A stretch of DNA of 64,000 nucleotides, from positions 248,001 through 312,000 of the forward strand of contig NZ_CYSD01000042.1 of assembly GCF_001458415.1 (NCBI RefSeq), read 5' to 3'. Made by a program: the position numbers and the translations under genes. A model generated the notes under the pieces. That model did no database searches. It saw only the letters and a program-made list of their open reading frames with translations, and was not told where the DNA came from. The DNA comes from Tritonibacter multivorans (GTDB lineage Bacteria; Pseudomonadota; Alphaproteobacteria; Rhodobacterales; Rhodobacteraceae). Positions 54,661-62,527 of the stretch are shown here, piece by piece (position 1 is the first letter of the stretch; every line of letters begins with the position of its first letter).

Positions 54661-56016
54661 TTAGGTTTCGCCCATCAGCGCCGGGTCAAACGGATAGCTG
54701 ATCAGGTTCTCATAGCCGTCTTCGGTGATCAGAACCTGCTCTTCCAGTTTGATCGAGAAATCACCGCCGACCTCGCCCACGCAGGCTTCTACGCACAGGA
54801 CCATGCCGGGCTCCAGCGGGTAGTCATAGGCGCCCGCGACGGCCTCATCCGGGTAGGCAACCAGCGGCCATTCATCGCACAGGCCCACCCCATGCATCAG
54901 GCAGCTGTATTTCTGCGCCTGATATTTGTCGGCCAGCACATGGGCGTTTGCGGTCAGATCGGGGATCATGACGCCGGGCTTCAGCATCTCCATATTGGTC
55001 ATGATGTGTTCGTGGGCGTGTTTCATCGCCTCGACCATATCGGGACGCGGCGCCTGATCGCCGATCCACCAACTGCGCGAAATATCGACACAGATCCCGT
55101 AAGAGCCGATCAAATCGGTGTCGAAAGAGATGATCTCATTGCGCTGCACAACCCGCGGGCCGCATTCCTGAAACCACGGATTGGTGCGCGGTCCCGAGGC
55201 CAGAAGCCGGGTTTCGATCCATTCGCCGCCGCGACGGATGTTTTCGGCGTGCAGCACCGCCCAGATGTCATCTTCGGTGGTCTGACCATCGCCTGCATTG
55301 GCGCGGGCGAAATCCTCCATCGCCTGAACAGCGGCTTCGCAGGCATGAACCGCGCAGCGCATCGCCTTGATTTCATCCACACTTTTGATGGCGCGGGCTT
55401 TTTCCGTCAGCTCTTCGCCGGGCAGAACAGTGAAGCCGACGCCCTCCAGCGACCGCAGCCCGTGCAGCATGATCTTGTCGACGCCAAGGCGCATATTGTG
55501 GCCGCCGTGTTCGGCGATCAGATCCCGCACCTCTCTGGCAAAACGGTCGGCGGCATCCCCGATTTTATCCCCGCGATCAAAGTAAAACAGATCCGCCCCC
55601 GACCGCCGTTCGCGCACCAGCGGGTTAAATTCCGACAGGAAGGGCGCCACCTTATAGTCCCAGATCACCATATGCCCGTCGGCACAGACCAAGAGCGCCC
55701 GGAACGGGTTATGCGCGTTCCAAAGCTGCATATTGGTGCTGTCGGTGGCATAGCGAATGTTCAGCGGATCAAACAACAACAGCCCGCCCCAGCCGCGTTC
55801 GGCAATGCCTGCCACCAGCCGCTGCCAGCGATAGCGGCGCATGGTGTCCAGATTGGGCAGGTCCAGCCCCACAGCCGCCCATTCGCCAAGCGCCAGCGGC
55901 GTTGGCCCGATCTCCACGCGGTCATTGTCATTTGGGCTACCGTCAGCCAGAACCTCTCCGCGCGTTGGGTCAATTTTGCGCCGGTCGCGAAAAGGGGACG
56001 GAAAAACTTGCTGCAT
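54661..56016 (-). CDS. dddP: Dimethylsulfoniopropionate lyase DddP (M24 fold)
   Basis: 451-residue M24-peptidase-fold enzyme that cleaves DMSP to DMS and acrylate. It opens with DRRKIDPTRGEV, and DPLNIRYATDSTNMQLWNAHN is typical of DddP. Predicted metal ligands D299, D301, D311, H375, E410 and E425 lie at a constant +4 offset from the six reported for the Ruegeria lacuscaerulensis enzyme (D295, D297, D307, H371, E406, E421), and D381 lines up with its catalytic D377 (recalled from the literature). AAGGAGGAG precedes ATG 56016; the frame upstream (to 56130) is not family-like. A palindrome lies 58 bp upstream. Confidence 0.95.
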   Translation of the reverse strand: MQQVFPSPFRDRRKIDPTRGEVLADGSPNDNDRVEIGPTPLALGEWAAVGLDLPNLDTMRRYRWQRLVAGIAERGWGGLLLFDPLNIRYATDSTNMQLWNAHNPFRALLVCADGHMVIWDYKVAPFLSEFNPLVRERRSGADLFYFDRGDKIGDAADRFAREVRDLIAEHGGHNMRLGVDKIMLHGLRSLEGVGFTVLPGEELTEKARAIKSVDEIKAMRCAVHACEAAVQAMEDFARANAGDGQTTEDDIWAVLHAENIRRGGEWIETRLLASGPRTNPWFQECGPRVVQRNEIISFDTDLIGSYGICVDISRSWWIGDQAPRPDMVEAMKHAHEHIMTNMEMLKPGVMIPDLTANAHVLADKYQAQKYSCLMHGVGLCDEWPLVAYPDEAVAGAYDYPLEPGMVLCVEACVGEVGGDFSIKLEEQVLITEDGYENLISYPFDPALMGET

Positions 56017-56073
56017 GGCTCTCCTCCTTTGCCATGGTTGCTGTGTTTCCACACGTCCCCTCAGGGTCAAACA

Positions 56074-56093
56074 ATTGGTGCCATCTGACCAAT
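56074..56093. promoter_or_regulatory. Palindrome ATTGGT-N8-ACCAAT upstream of dddP
   Basis: Perfect 6-bp dyad, 58-77 bp upstream of the dddP start. GntR/FadR-type operators often contain TGGT-Nx-ACCA, so a GntR regulator is possible. No regulator gene is adjacent. Confidence 0.5.
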
Positions 56094-56244
56094 CCAGCGG
56101 CGACATCCGCGGGCTGAATTTATGTCGCAAATGAAACCTAAGCGGCGGTTTCGGGCCCGGATGTCAGGTATTCCATCGCCAAAAAGCGCGCCGCTGACCG
56201 CAGTTTGTCGGTTGATTCCCTAACATAAAGCGCAGCAGACGCAA

Positions 56245-56266
56245 AAAGCGCCCGGTGGGGCGCTTT
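56245..56266 (-). terminator. Terminator after the 329-aa membrane protein gene
   Basis: On the minus strand: AAAGCGCCC / GGGCGCTTT perfect 9-bp stem, loop CACC, then TTG. It begins about 29 bp after the stop. Confidence 0.8.
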
Positions 56267-56294
56267 GAGATTTCGATGTGGGTTTTTGCTGCGC

Positions 56295-57284
56295 TTACTG
56301 CAAGGCGGCCTGGACGATGCCGGTGCCCTGGATCAGGGCCACTAAAGACAGCACCACCAGCATCTGCGCCCCATAGCGCAGGTCGCGGCTGCGCAGCAGG
56401 GTGATGGCCACGGTGGTCAGCGCCAACGGCACAGACACCAGCCCCACAACCAAAGTGGTTGCCCAGGTTGCAACCTGATCCAGACGGTTGCCACGGTTTG
56501 CCCCAAAGAAAGACGCGCGCAGCGACGTGCCCTGTGTCGGCTCGCCAATTTGGGCCTCTGGCGGCGTCAAAGTGCTGGCCAGTTTTTCGCAATGCGCAGC
56601 AAGGTCATTAAAGGTGGCATCCACCGGCGCAAAGCGGGCGCGTTTCTTAGGCTGCTGGACGCGGTCAGTCGCCACTGGCGCCATATCGAGCACCAGCTCT
56701 TCGATCTCGCGACCTTCGGCGGCAACGGTATCCACAAAGGCGTCATAAGCTGCGATCGGGGTTGTGTTGTCTTCCAGCAAAGGGGCGTTCGTCTCATCAG
56801 AGGCCGCCACACCGGGCGCTTCAAACGCCGACATAAACATGGCGCAATCAATTTCTGCGGCGTTGTCGATCCAGGCAACAGTGGTCGCGGTCTCCATCTC
56901 GCAGATCAGATTGTGCAGCATCATAGCCAGCAGAAGTTCGGTGATTTCCTCGTCCAAGTGATCGGGGAAATGGGGGTTCACCAGGATTTCCAGCTGGCTT
57001 TTGCAGGCCTCGCCATCCGCTTGACGCAGGGGCGTGGGGCTGCGGCGGTGACGCAGGTCCAGACGGAAGCTGTCACAGTCCAATTCGACCCGGTGACCGG
57101 TCCGTGCATGGAACTGATCAACGTCATGGCCGTATTCTTCCAGCGTCCGCATAACAATAGCCGAGGCGACCGAGAGGGTATTCGTGGCCCTATCGCAAAA
57201 GCCCAGCTTGACAGAAATTTTGTCAGCGGCGTCGCGTCGCGAGAGCGTTTCAAAATTAGCTTGTGCTTTTGTCTCTGTAGTCAC
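56295..57284 (-). CDS. Hypothetical membrane protein, 329 aa
   Basis: No family recognised. The roughly 260-residue N-terminal part is soluble, with ISVKLGFCDRATNTLSVASAIVMRTLEEYGHDVDQFHARTGHRVELDC and a helical ITELLLAMMLHNLICEMETATTVAWIDNAAEIDCAMF segment. Two TM helices lie at the C-terminus (TWATTLVVGLVSVPLALTTVAITLL and GAQMLVVLSLVALIQG), so it is probably a tail-anchored inner-membrane protein facing the cytoplasm. It starts with GTG, with AAGGAGG upstream. It lies between dddP and the Hsp70-like gene, on the same strand as both. Confidence 0.65.
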   Translation of the reverse strand: MTTETKAQANFETLSRRDAADKISVKLGFCDRATNTLSVASAIVMRTLEEYGHDVDQFHARTGHRVELDCDSFRLDLRHRRSPTPLRQADGEACKSQLEILVNPHFPDHLDEEITELLLAMMLHNLICEMETATTVAWIDNAAEIDCAMFMSAFEAPGVAASDETNAPLLEDNTTPIAAYDAFVDTVAAEGREIEELVLDMAPVATDRVQQPKKRARFAPVDATFNDLAAHCEKLASTLTPPEAQIGEPTQGTSLRASFFGANRGNRLDQVATWATTLVVGLVSVPLALTTVAITLLRSRDLRYGAQMLVVLSLVALIQGTGIVQAALQ

Positions 57285-57547
57285 CGCTAGGATCCTCCTT
57301 CGGCTGTCGATACAGAGAAACTTAAAATTTGATCGAGTTTAAAGTTGGGCGGCTTTCGTGCAATCGCGGCCATCCTGTGAAAAATACTTTAAAATCCTGA
57401 CGTCGGTAAAATTAATTTAAAAACAGATGGTTATGGGGATTTGTTGCTGCAAGATTACCGGAATGGGGCCAAAAGGCGGCGGGGGTTTGTCGAAAGCGGC
57501 TTACCGAACGGTGAATTCAATACAACAATGGTCAAGATTGCGGCGAG

Positions 57548-58795
57548 TCAGTCAAATGCGGTTTCCGAGGCAAGCGCAAGACCGTCTGCAACCGCTGTCA
57601 TTGCGCGCTCGTCCTCCAGATCTGCGGCAGGACACAGGCTGCTGAGCGCCGCGCGTACATCGCCCAAAAGCCCAGAGCCGCCGACCATTACGCAGCGGGT
57701 GATGTCTGACGGTGACACTGAGGCCGCGCACAGGGTCTCTGCGGCGTGGCTGCGGATGTCCGCGACCATGGGCGCAAGCGTCCTGCCCATTTTCTGCTGA
57801 TCCAGCGGCGCAGACAGTCCACGGCGCAGGACAGCAAGATCAATCCCCGTATGGCTGTCAGAGCCATTGGCGCGGATCTTGCCTTTCTCCACCGCAAAGG
57901 CGAGGTCATGGCCAAGTTCGTCTTCCAGCACGTCGACCAGCAGGTTCAGCTTGTCCGGCTCTACCGCGTGTTTGGCCAGATCCTGAGCGGTGCGGCGGCC
58001 TTCTGCACTGTAGAGAAAGGGGATCATCTGCCATGTGGCCAGATCATTGAAGATCCGGTTTGGCGCGGGCAGGGTGCCACCGCCAAAACTGTTGCGGATG
58101 TCACTGCCACGACCCAGCAGGGGCATGGCGTGGTCAATCGACAGCTGCCGGTCAAAATCGGTGCCGCCCAGACGCAGGCCGTGGCTGGACAGGATTTCGG
58201 TTTTGCCCTCTGCGTTCTGATGGAAGCAGGTGAAGTCCGAGGTGCCGCCGCCAATATCGACAATCAGCCCAAGACCAGCCCGGGGCCGTGCGGCGCGCAA
58301 GGCGGCTTCGGGTTCGTTCATGAACGTCACGTCCTGAAAGCCTGCCTTTATATAACAGGTGCGCAGATCAACCTCGGCCTGTGCATTGCGGGCCGCGTCA
58401 GCAGAGTGGAACCGCACCGGGCGCCCCGACAGGGCATGGGTGAATTCCATCCGGGTGGTGTCCTCGGCGCGGCGTTTCACTTCAGCGAGGAAACGCGCGA
58501 TGATATCGGTGAAATCCAGAAGTTCCCCGCCAAGGCGCCGCTTTTCGTGCAGCAGCGATGTGCCCAGCAGGCTTTTGAGCGCCCGCATAAAGCGGCCTTC
58601 TTCGCCATCGATCAACGCGCGCGTGGCGCTGCGCCCGATCCGCAGACTGCGGCGGTTGCTGTCAAAGAAAACCGCCGTCGGCAGCGTGGTTTCGCCGGGT
58701 TCCAGCGGCACCAGAAACGGCGTCCCCCCCACAGCCACACCGGCGGCAGAGTTCGAGGTGCCAAAATCGATACCAAGGGTGCGGGGCTGGGTCAT
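57548..58795 (-). CDS. Hsp70-like protein (YegD/DnaK-related ATPase)
   Basis: 415-residue actin/Hsp70-fold ATPase without the C-terminal DnaK peptide-binding domain. LGIDFGTSNSAAGVAVGG (phosphate-1), GLGLIVDIGGGTSDFTCF (phosphate-2) and CVMVGGSGLLGDVRAALSS (adenosine region) are clear. This places it in the YegD group of truncated Hsp70 proteins, whose role is unsettled. AGGAG precedes the start. Confidence 0.9.
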   Translation of the reverse strand: MTQPRTLGIDFGTSNSAAGVAVGGTPFLVPLEPGETTLPTAVFFDSNRRSLRIGRSATRALIDGEEGRFMRALKSLLGTSLLHEKRRLGGELLDFTDIIARFLAEVKRRAEDTTRMEFTHALSGRPVRFHSADAARNAQAEVDLRTCYIKAGFQDVTFMNEPEAALRAARPRAGLGLIVDIGGGTSDFTCFHQNAEGKTEILSSHGLRLGGTDFDRQLSIDHAMPLLGRGSDIRNSFGGGTLPAPNRIFNDLATWQMIPFLYSAEGRRTAQDLAKHAVEPDKLNLLVDVLEDELGHDLAFAVEKGKIRANGSDSHTGIDLAVLRRGLSAPLDQQKMGRTLAPMVADIRSHAAETLCAASVSPSDITRCVMVGGSGLLGDVRAALSSLCPAADLEDERAMTAVADGLALASETAFD

Positions 58796-58864
58796 TGCAG
58801 CATGCTCCTGCGCGGGAAGGGGGAGGCGTGGCGTACCCTATGTCATGTCTTGCTGCAACAGCAA

Positions 58865-58890
58865 AGGGGCGCCCTGTGGAAGGCGCCCCT
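58865..58890 (-). terminator. Possible terminator after the SDR gene
   Basis: AGGGGCGCC / GGCGCCCCT perfect 9-bp stem with an 8-base loop. The minus-strand tail TTTGCTGTTG is only moderately T-rich. Confidence 0.6.
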
Positions 58891-58962
58891 AAGATCTCAC
58901 GTGGTTGGTTTTCGGGGACCGGTACGTGAGTTTTCGTGTGAGTGGTTAGCAGCTTTGCGCCA

Positions 58963-59781
58963 TTAAAGGCCGAGTTGCGCCTTCATGCCACCGATAAAGG
59001 CCTCGTCATCGAGGTTTTTACGGTTGGTGAGAAGTTCCTCTGCATCCGCACCGGCACGGTAGCGCAAAGTGGCAGTGCCATCGGTGATCGCCGTCCAGAT
59101 CACGTCGGACACAACCGACGGCTGAGACACGGTGGTCAGGTTTTCGGGGCTCCAGGCTGCGAACAGTTTTTGCACAACCGGCTGGTATTCGGTCATCGAT
59201 TCGTCGTTGACGAAGTCGAAGGACCGGCCGCCAAAGTCGGTGGCAATAATGCCGGGTTCAACGATGGCAACTTTGATGCCAGCCGCTTCAAGCTCGTAGT
59301 GCAACGCTTCGGACAGGCCTTCAACGGCGAATTTGGTGCCGTGGTACAGGGTGCCCAGCGGGAAGGTCATCTGACCGCCGATGGAGGAAATGTTGACGAT
59401 GCAGCCGGTGCCACGTGCACGCATGTGCGGCACAACTGCTTTGGTCACTTCCAGCAGGCCGATCACATTGGTGTCGAACTGGCGGCGGATCCGCTCCAGC
59501 GGGAAAGCTTCGAGCGGGCCATAAGCGCCGTAACCTGCGTTGTTCAGCAGGGCGTCGATCGCGCCGAACTTTTCGATGCCTGCAGCAACGGCGGCTTCGA
59601 TCGATGCTGCGTCGGTCACATCCAGACGGGTGACCAGTACATTGTCGAGCTCTGCAAGCTCTGCGCCGTTTTCAACGGTGCGCATGGTGGCAATCACGTT
59701 CCAGCCTTTGGATTGGAACAGTTTTGCGGTTTCGCGGCCAATACCTGTGGAGGCGCCGGTGATGAGGATCGTTTGTGCCAT
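58963..59781 (-). CDS. Short-chain dehydrogenase/reductase
   Basis: 272-residue classical SDR. TGASTGIG (cofactor), NNAGYGAYGPLEAF, ISSIGG (catalytic Ser), YHGTKFAVEG (YxxxK). LSEALHYELEAAGIKVAIVEPGIIATDF follows. AAGGAGC precedes the ATG. Substrate unknown. It is divergent from the first gene of the tandem paralog array across 225 bp. Confidence 0.9.
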   Translation of the reverse strand: MAQTILITGASTGIGRETAKLFQSKGWNVIATMRTVENGAELAELDNVLVTRLDVTDAASIEAAVAAGIEKFGAIDALLNNAGYGAYGPLEAFPLERIRRQFDTNVIGLLEVTKAVVPHMRARGTGCIVNISSIGGQMTFPLGTLYHGTKFAVEGLSEALHYELEAAGIKVAIVEPGIIATDFGGRSFDFVNDESMTEYQPVVQKLFAAWSPENLTTVSQPSVVSDVIWTAITDGTATLRYRAGADAEELLTNRKNLDDEAFIGGMKAQLGL

Positions 59782-60006
59782 GGGAAGCTCCTTTGCGTCT
59801 TGAGGAGCAAATGGCGCTGATCGCGGTCAATATCAAACGCAGATCGTGCCAACTGACTTGCGGAGCGTGCCAATCCTGCCGTTGCGGTGCCAGGGCAGGC
59901 GCGTTTTTGGCTGAGGACAGCTCGAAAACCGGTCACCTCGCGGCAGAACAAACTGTTCCCCTCACGGTGGGCTTACGTTATCGTGGGGGTGTGTGTTGTT
60001 GATGAA

Positions 60007-60504
60007 TTGGGTTTTGGAGTTTTGGAAACAGCAAGTGACATCTCTCTGGCGCTTCTGCGAAACAGCGCGCAACCCTTGATGAATGGCGATTTTGCCAGTT
60101 TCTCGGCCTGTTTTAAACTTCCCCAGACCATCACAACCCCGCAAGGCATTCGAATGCTTAAAACAGCCGAAGATCTTCGTGTTCTCTTTGAGGAGGTGCG
60201 CGGCTATTTTGACAGCGAAGGGGTGAAGATGATCACCCGCAATTGCGTCAAGGCGGACTTCTCGGGGGAAGGGACCATTCTTTCGGTTCACGAAAGTTAT
60301 CTGCTCAGTCCCAAAGGGCTGCTGCGTCCGCCCTATCAGGTTTTTTCCATCCTGCAGCGCCATGCCGAAGGCTGGCATATCGCCTTCTCGGACTACGCGC
60401 TTGGTGACAGTCTTGAACATTGTCGCGCGCTCAGCACAGCGGGCGGCCCCCCAGAACCGAAGCCAGTCGCACCACATCCCCTCAGCCAGCAGAGCAGACG
60501 CTAG
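60007..60504 (+). CDS. Tandem paralog 1 (putative NTF2/SnoaL-like small protein)
   Basis: About 165 residues from a TTG at 60007; a GTG at 59989 is the alternative. The TTG is preferred because its first four residues (MGFG) align with MNFG in paralogs 2 and 3. Core: NSAQPLMNGDFASFSACFKLPQ, GIRMLKTAEDLRVLFEEV, VKADFSGEGTILSVHESYLLS, GWHIAFSDYALGDSLEHCRA. This order (paired helices, strand, helix, long beta-meander) fits the NTF2-like cone fold but is an inference. No signal peptide. It is closest to paralog 4 (FSDYALG). A Pro-rich C-terminal tail is unique to this copy. No Shine-Dalgarno site seen. Confidence 0.65.
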   Translation: MGFGVLETASDISLALLRNSAQPLMNGDFASFSACFKLPQTITTPQGIRMLKTAEDLRVLFEEVRGYFDSEGVKMITRNCVKADFSGEGTILSVHESYLLSPKGLLRPPYQVFSILQRHAEGWHIAFSDYALGDSLEHCRALSTAGGPPEPKPVAPHPLSQQSRR

Positions 60505-60617
60505 GGCGGGCAAAAAATGCGGGCAAAGTCGTCGGGGATAGGGCCAGTTTGTCGAAACTTTCGGTCTAGACGCAGACGGTCGTCGAAAACCTGACCCCAA
60601 AGCTGTATCTTTGCGAG

Positions 60618-61100
60618 ATGAATTTTGGTTCCAAATCAACAGGCGATTCAGCGGATGATATTGCGCTCGCGCTTCTCCATCGAAGCGCCGGCCCGTTGAT
60701 TTCCGGAGATTTTGAAAGCTTCGCGGCCTGCTTCCACCTGCCTCAGGCGATGGCAACGCCGTCTCGAATTCGAATTTTGAAAACCCGCGCGGATCTGCGC
60801 GAGCTCTTTGATGATCTGATGCAGTATTATCAGGTCAATGGCACCAAAATGGTCAGTCGCAGGTTGGTCAAAGCAGAGTTTATGGGCGAAGCCAGCGTGA
60901 TCTCGATCCACGAAAACATCCTGATCGGGAAGACCGGCGTCATCGCGCCCCCCTTGCAGCAGACGTCGGTGCTGCAGAAGAAAAACGGCAACTGGCGCGT
61001 GGGCTTCTGTGAATACACCCCGGCGGATGATCTCGATTTCTGCCGCGTTCTGGTCGGTGCGGCGGATGGCATGGCGCGGTCTTCGGCGCTGATGATTTAG
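60618..61100 (+). CDS. Tandem paralog 2 (putative NTF2/SnoaL-like small protein)
   Basis: 160 residues. ATG 60618 sits in AGATGAATTTTGG, an identical start context to paralog 3. Core: RSAGPLISGDFESFAACFHLPQ, RIRILKTRADLRELFDDLMQYY, RLVKAEFMGEASVISIHENILIG, NWRVGFCEYTPADDLDFCRVL. No signal peptide or TM. The stretch SAGPLISGDFESFAACFHLPQ is identical in paralog 3, yet the DNA there shows synonymous changes, so the duplication is old and the protein is under constraint. A 113 bp spacer separates it from paralog 1. Confidence 0.85.
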   Translation: MNFGSKSTGDSADDIALALLHRSAGPLISGDFESFAACFHLPQAMATPSRIRILKTRADLRELFDDLMQYYQVNGTKMVSRRLVKAEFMGEASVISIHENILIGKTGVIAPPLQQTSVLQKKNGNWRVGFCEYTPADDLDFCRVLVGAADGMARSSALMI

Positions 61101-61119
61101 GTTTGGGCCCGCGGCCTGA

Positions 61120-61144
61120 CCTGAAAACACATGCGTTTTTCAGG
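61120..61144. promoter_or_regulatory. Palindrome CCTGAAAA-N9-TTTTCAGG between paralogs 2 and 3
   Basis: Perfect 8-bp dyad 20 bp after the paralog 2 stop and about 113 bp before paralog 3. With no T-run after it, it could be an operator rather than a terminator, although TTTTCAGG leaves a terminator possible. Confidence 0.45.
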
Positions 61145-61256
61145 AATTACCTGGGTATTGGCGTCATTCCAGCACTGGTAAAAGTCGCGCAGATGGCGCA
61201 AACTTTCACCATTGGTTGTATCGATGACTGTGTAAAACGTGTTGAACGAGTGCGAC

Positions 61257-61712
61257 ATGAAGATGAATTTTGGACCGGACAGTGCAGCGGGTATCGCGCG
61301 GGGGCTTTTACACAAGAGTGCGGGGCCCTTGATTTCGGGTGATTTCGAAAGCTTCGCCGCCTGTTTCCATCTGCCGCAATCTTTTTCGACACCAGCGGGC
61401 ATTCGCATTCTGCGCACGCGGGCGGATCTGCGGTTGTTCTTCGACGATCTGGTGGATTTCTATCATCTCAGTGGCGCAAAGGTCATAAACCGCAAGCTGT
61501 TGCAGGCGGATTTTCTTGGCGAAGGCAGCGCGGTGTGCCTGCACGAAAACCGGCTGATTGGCAGCCGGGGCGTGATGCAGCAACCGGTTCGGGTGTTTTC
61601 GATCATGACGAAATGCGATCAGCACTGGGCTGTCAGCTATTGCGAATACACTCCTGCGGATAATTTGGATTACTGTCGCGCGCTGATGAGCCGACGGGAT
61701 TTCGCCCTTTGA
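61257..61712 (+). CDS. Tandem paralog 3 (putative NTF2/SnoaL-like small protein)
   Basis: 151 residues from ATG 61257 (MKMNFGPDSAAG); ATG 61263 is equally possible. Core: KSAGPLISGDFESFAACFHLPQ, GIRILRTRADLRLFFDDLVDFY, LLQADFLGEGSAVCLHENRLIG, HWAVSYCEYTPADNLDYCRAL. It pairs with paralog 2 (EYTPAD..D.CR). No signal peptide or TM. Spacers of 156 bp before and about 190 bp after. Confidence 0.82.
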   Translation: MKMNFGPDSAAGIARGLLHKSAGPLISGDFESFAACFHLPQSFSTPAGIRILRTRADLRLFFDDLVDFYHLSGAKVINRKLLQADFLGEGSAVCLHENRLIGSRGVMQQPVRVFSIMTKCDQHWAVSYCEYTPADNLDYCRALMSRRDFAL

Positions 61713-61767
61713 TGCCCTGTGTTGCGCGCGGAGTACAGGGCCGCATCTGGCGCGTTTCGCGCATTTA

Positions 61768-61784
61768 TTGAACGATCGTTTCAA
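61768..61784. promoter_or_regulatory. Near-palindrome TTGAACGATCGTTTCAA before paralog 4
   Basis: It contains the perfect 10-bp palindrome AACGATCGTT (61771-61780). The size fits a TetR-type operator or another dimeric regulator. It is 121 bp upstream of the paralog 4 start. Confidence 0.4.
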
Positions 61785-61904
61785 AAAATGTGGTAAGCTT
61801 GCCTGTGGCGCGGCCGGATCATGGGGCCTCAGTTGCGGACTGCCGGTGTGTTGTGTGGGGCGTCCCGGAAGGGCGACCTGAAGAGTGAGCGGGAGAGACA
61901 AGCC

Positions 61905-62411
61905 TTGGGGAACATGGGGCAGGGCGACCAGATTGCACAAGACCAATTGGTGAACCTTTTGGAAGGAACAGGCCGTTCCCTCTTGCAGGGCGGTTTTGAA
62001 GCCTTTGCTGCGTGTTTCCACCTGCCTCAGACGCTGACGACCACCGATGGGATGCGGATTATCCGAACCCGCGAGGAGCTGGAGCAGCTGTTTTACGACC
62101 TTCGCTCCTATTACAGTGAAATCGGTGTCCAGATGCTGACCCGCCAGCCGGTGAAGGCAGAGTTCACCAATGAATTCACCATTCTTGCGGTTCATCAGAC
62201 CTTTGTCATTGGTCAGCAGGGGTTGATGCGCGACCCCTACGAGGTGCTGACCATCCTGCAATATAAAGAAGGATCCTGGGCTGCGACTTTTTCCGATTAT
62301 GCGTTGGGGGGCGGGCTTCAGGAGTGTATTGAGCAAAGCCGCCTGCGCGCGCCGGGGCAGCTGCCGGTTTTCAACCCGCCGATCATTCGTGGCGCACGCC
62401 GCACGGGCTGA
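61905..62411 (+). CDS. Tandem paralog 4 (putative NTF2/SnoaL-like small protein)
   Basis: 168 residues from TTG 61905, nine bases after GGGAG; ATG 61914 is the alternative start. Core: GTGRSLLQGGFEAFAACFHLPQ, GMRIIRTREELEQLFYDLRSYY, PVKAEFTNEFTILAVHQTFVIG, SWAATFSDYALGGGLQECIE. Closest to paralog 1. A Pro/Arg-rich C-terminal tail of about 20 residues. It ends 117 bp from the convergent glnA. Confidence 0.8.
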   Translation: MGNMGQGDQIAQDQLVNLLEGTGRSLLQGGFEAFAACFHLPQTLTTTDGMRIIRTREELEQLFYDLRSYYSEIGVQMLTRQPVKAEFTNEFTILAVHQTFVIGQQGLMRDPYEVLTILQYKEGSWAATFSDYALGGGLQECIEQSRLRAPGQLPVFNPPIIRGARRTG

Positions 62412-62483
62412 CATTTGTGTGCCGGGGCCTTTGCTGGGGCGGCCACTGTCGGGGCCTGTTTCACTGTCTTTGGTCCAACACAA

Positions 62484-62507
62484 AAGGGCACCCGTTCGGG
62501 TGCCCTT
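62484..62507 (-). terminator. Terminator after glnA
   Basis: AAGGGCACCC / GGGTGCCCTT perfect 10-bp stem with a four-base loop (GTTC/GAAC). On the minus strand it ends TTTTGTG. It lies 21 bp after the glnA stop and could also end transcription from paralog 4. Confidence 0.85.
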
Positions 62508-62527
62508 CGTCTTTGATCCGCTGGGGA

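Noticed and set aside
60002-60079. Out-of-frame ATG five bases before the paralog 1 TTG (25 residues)
   Set aside because: The frame is short and aligns with nothing in the paralogs; the TTG frame does.
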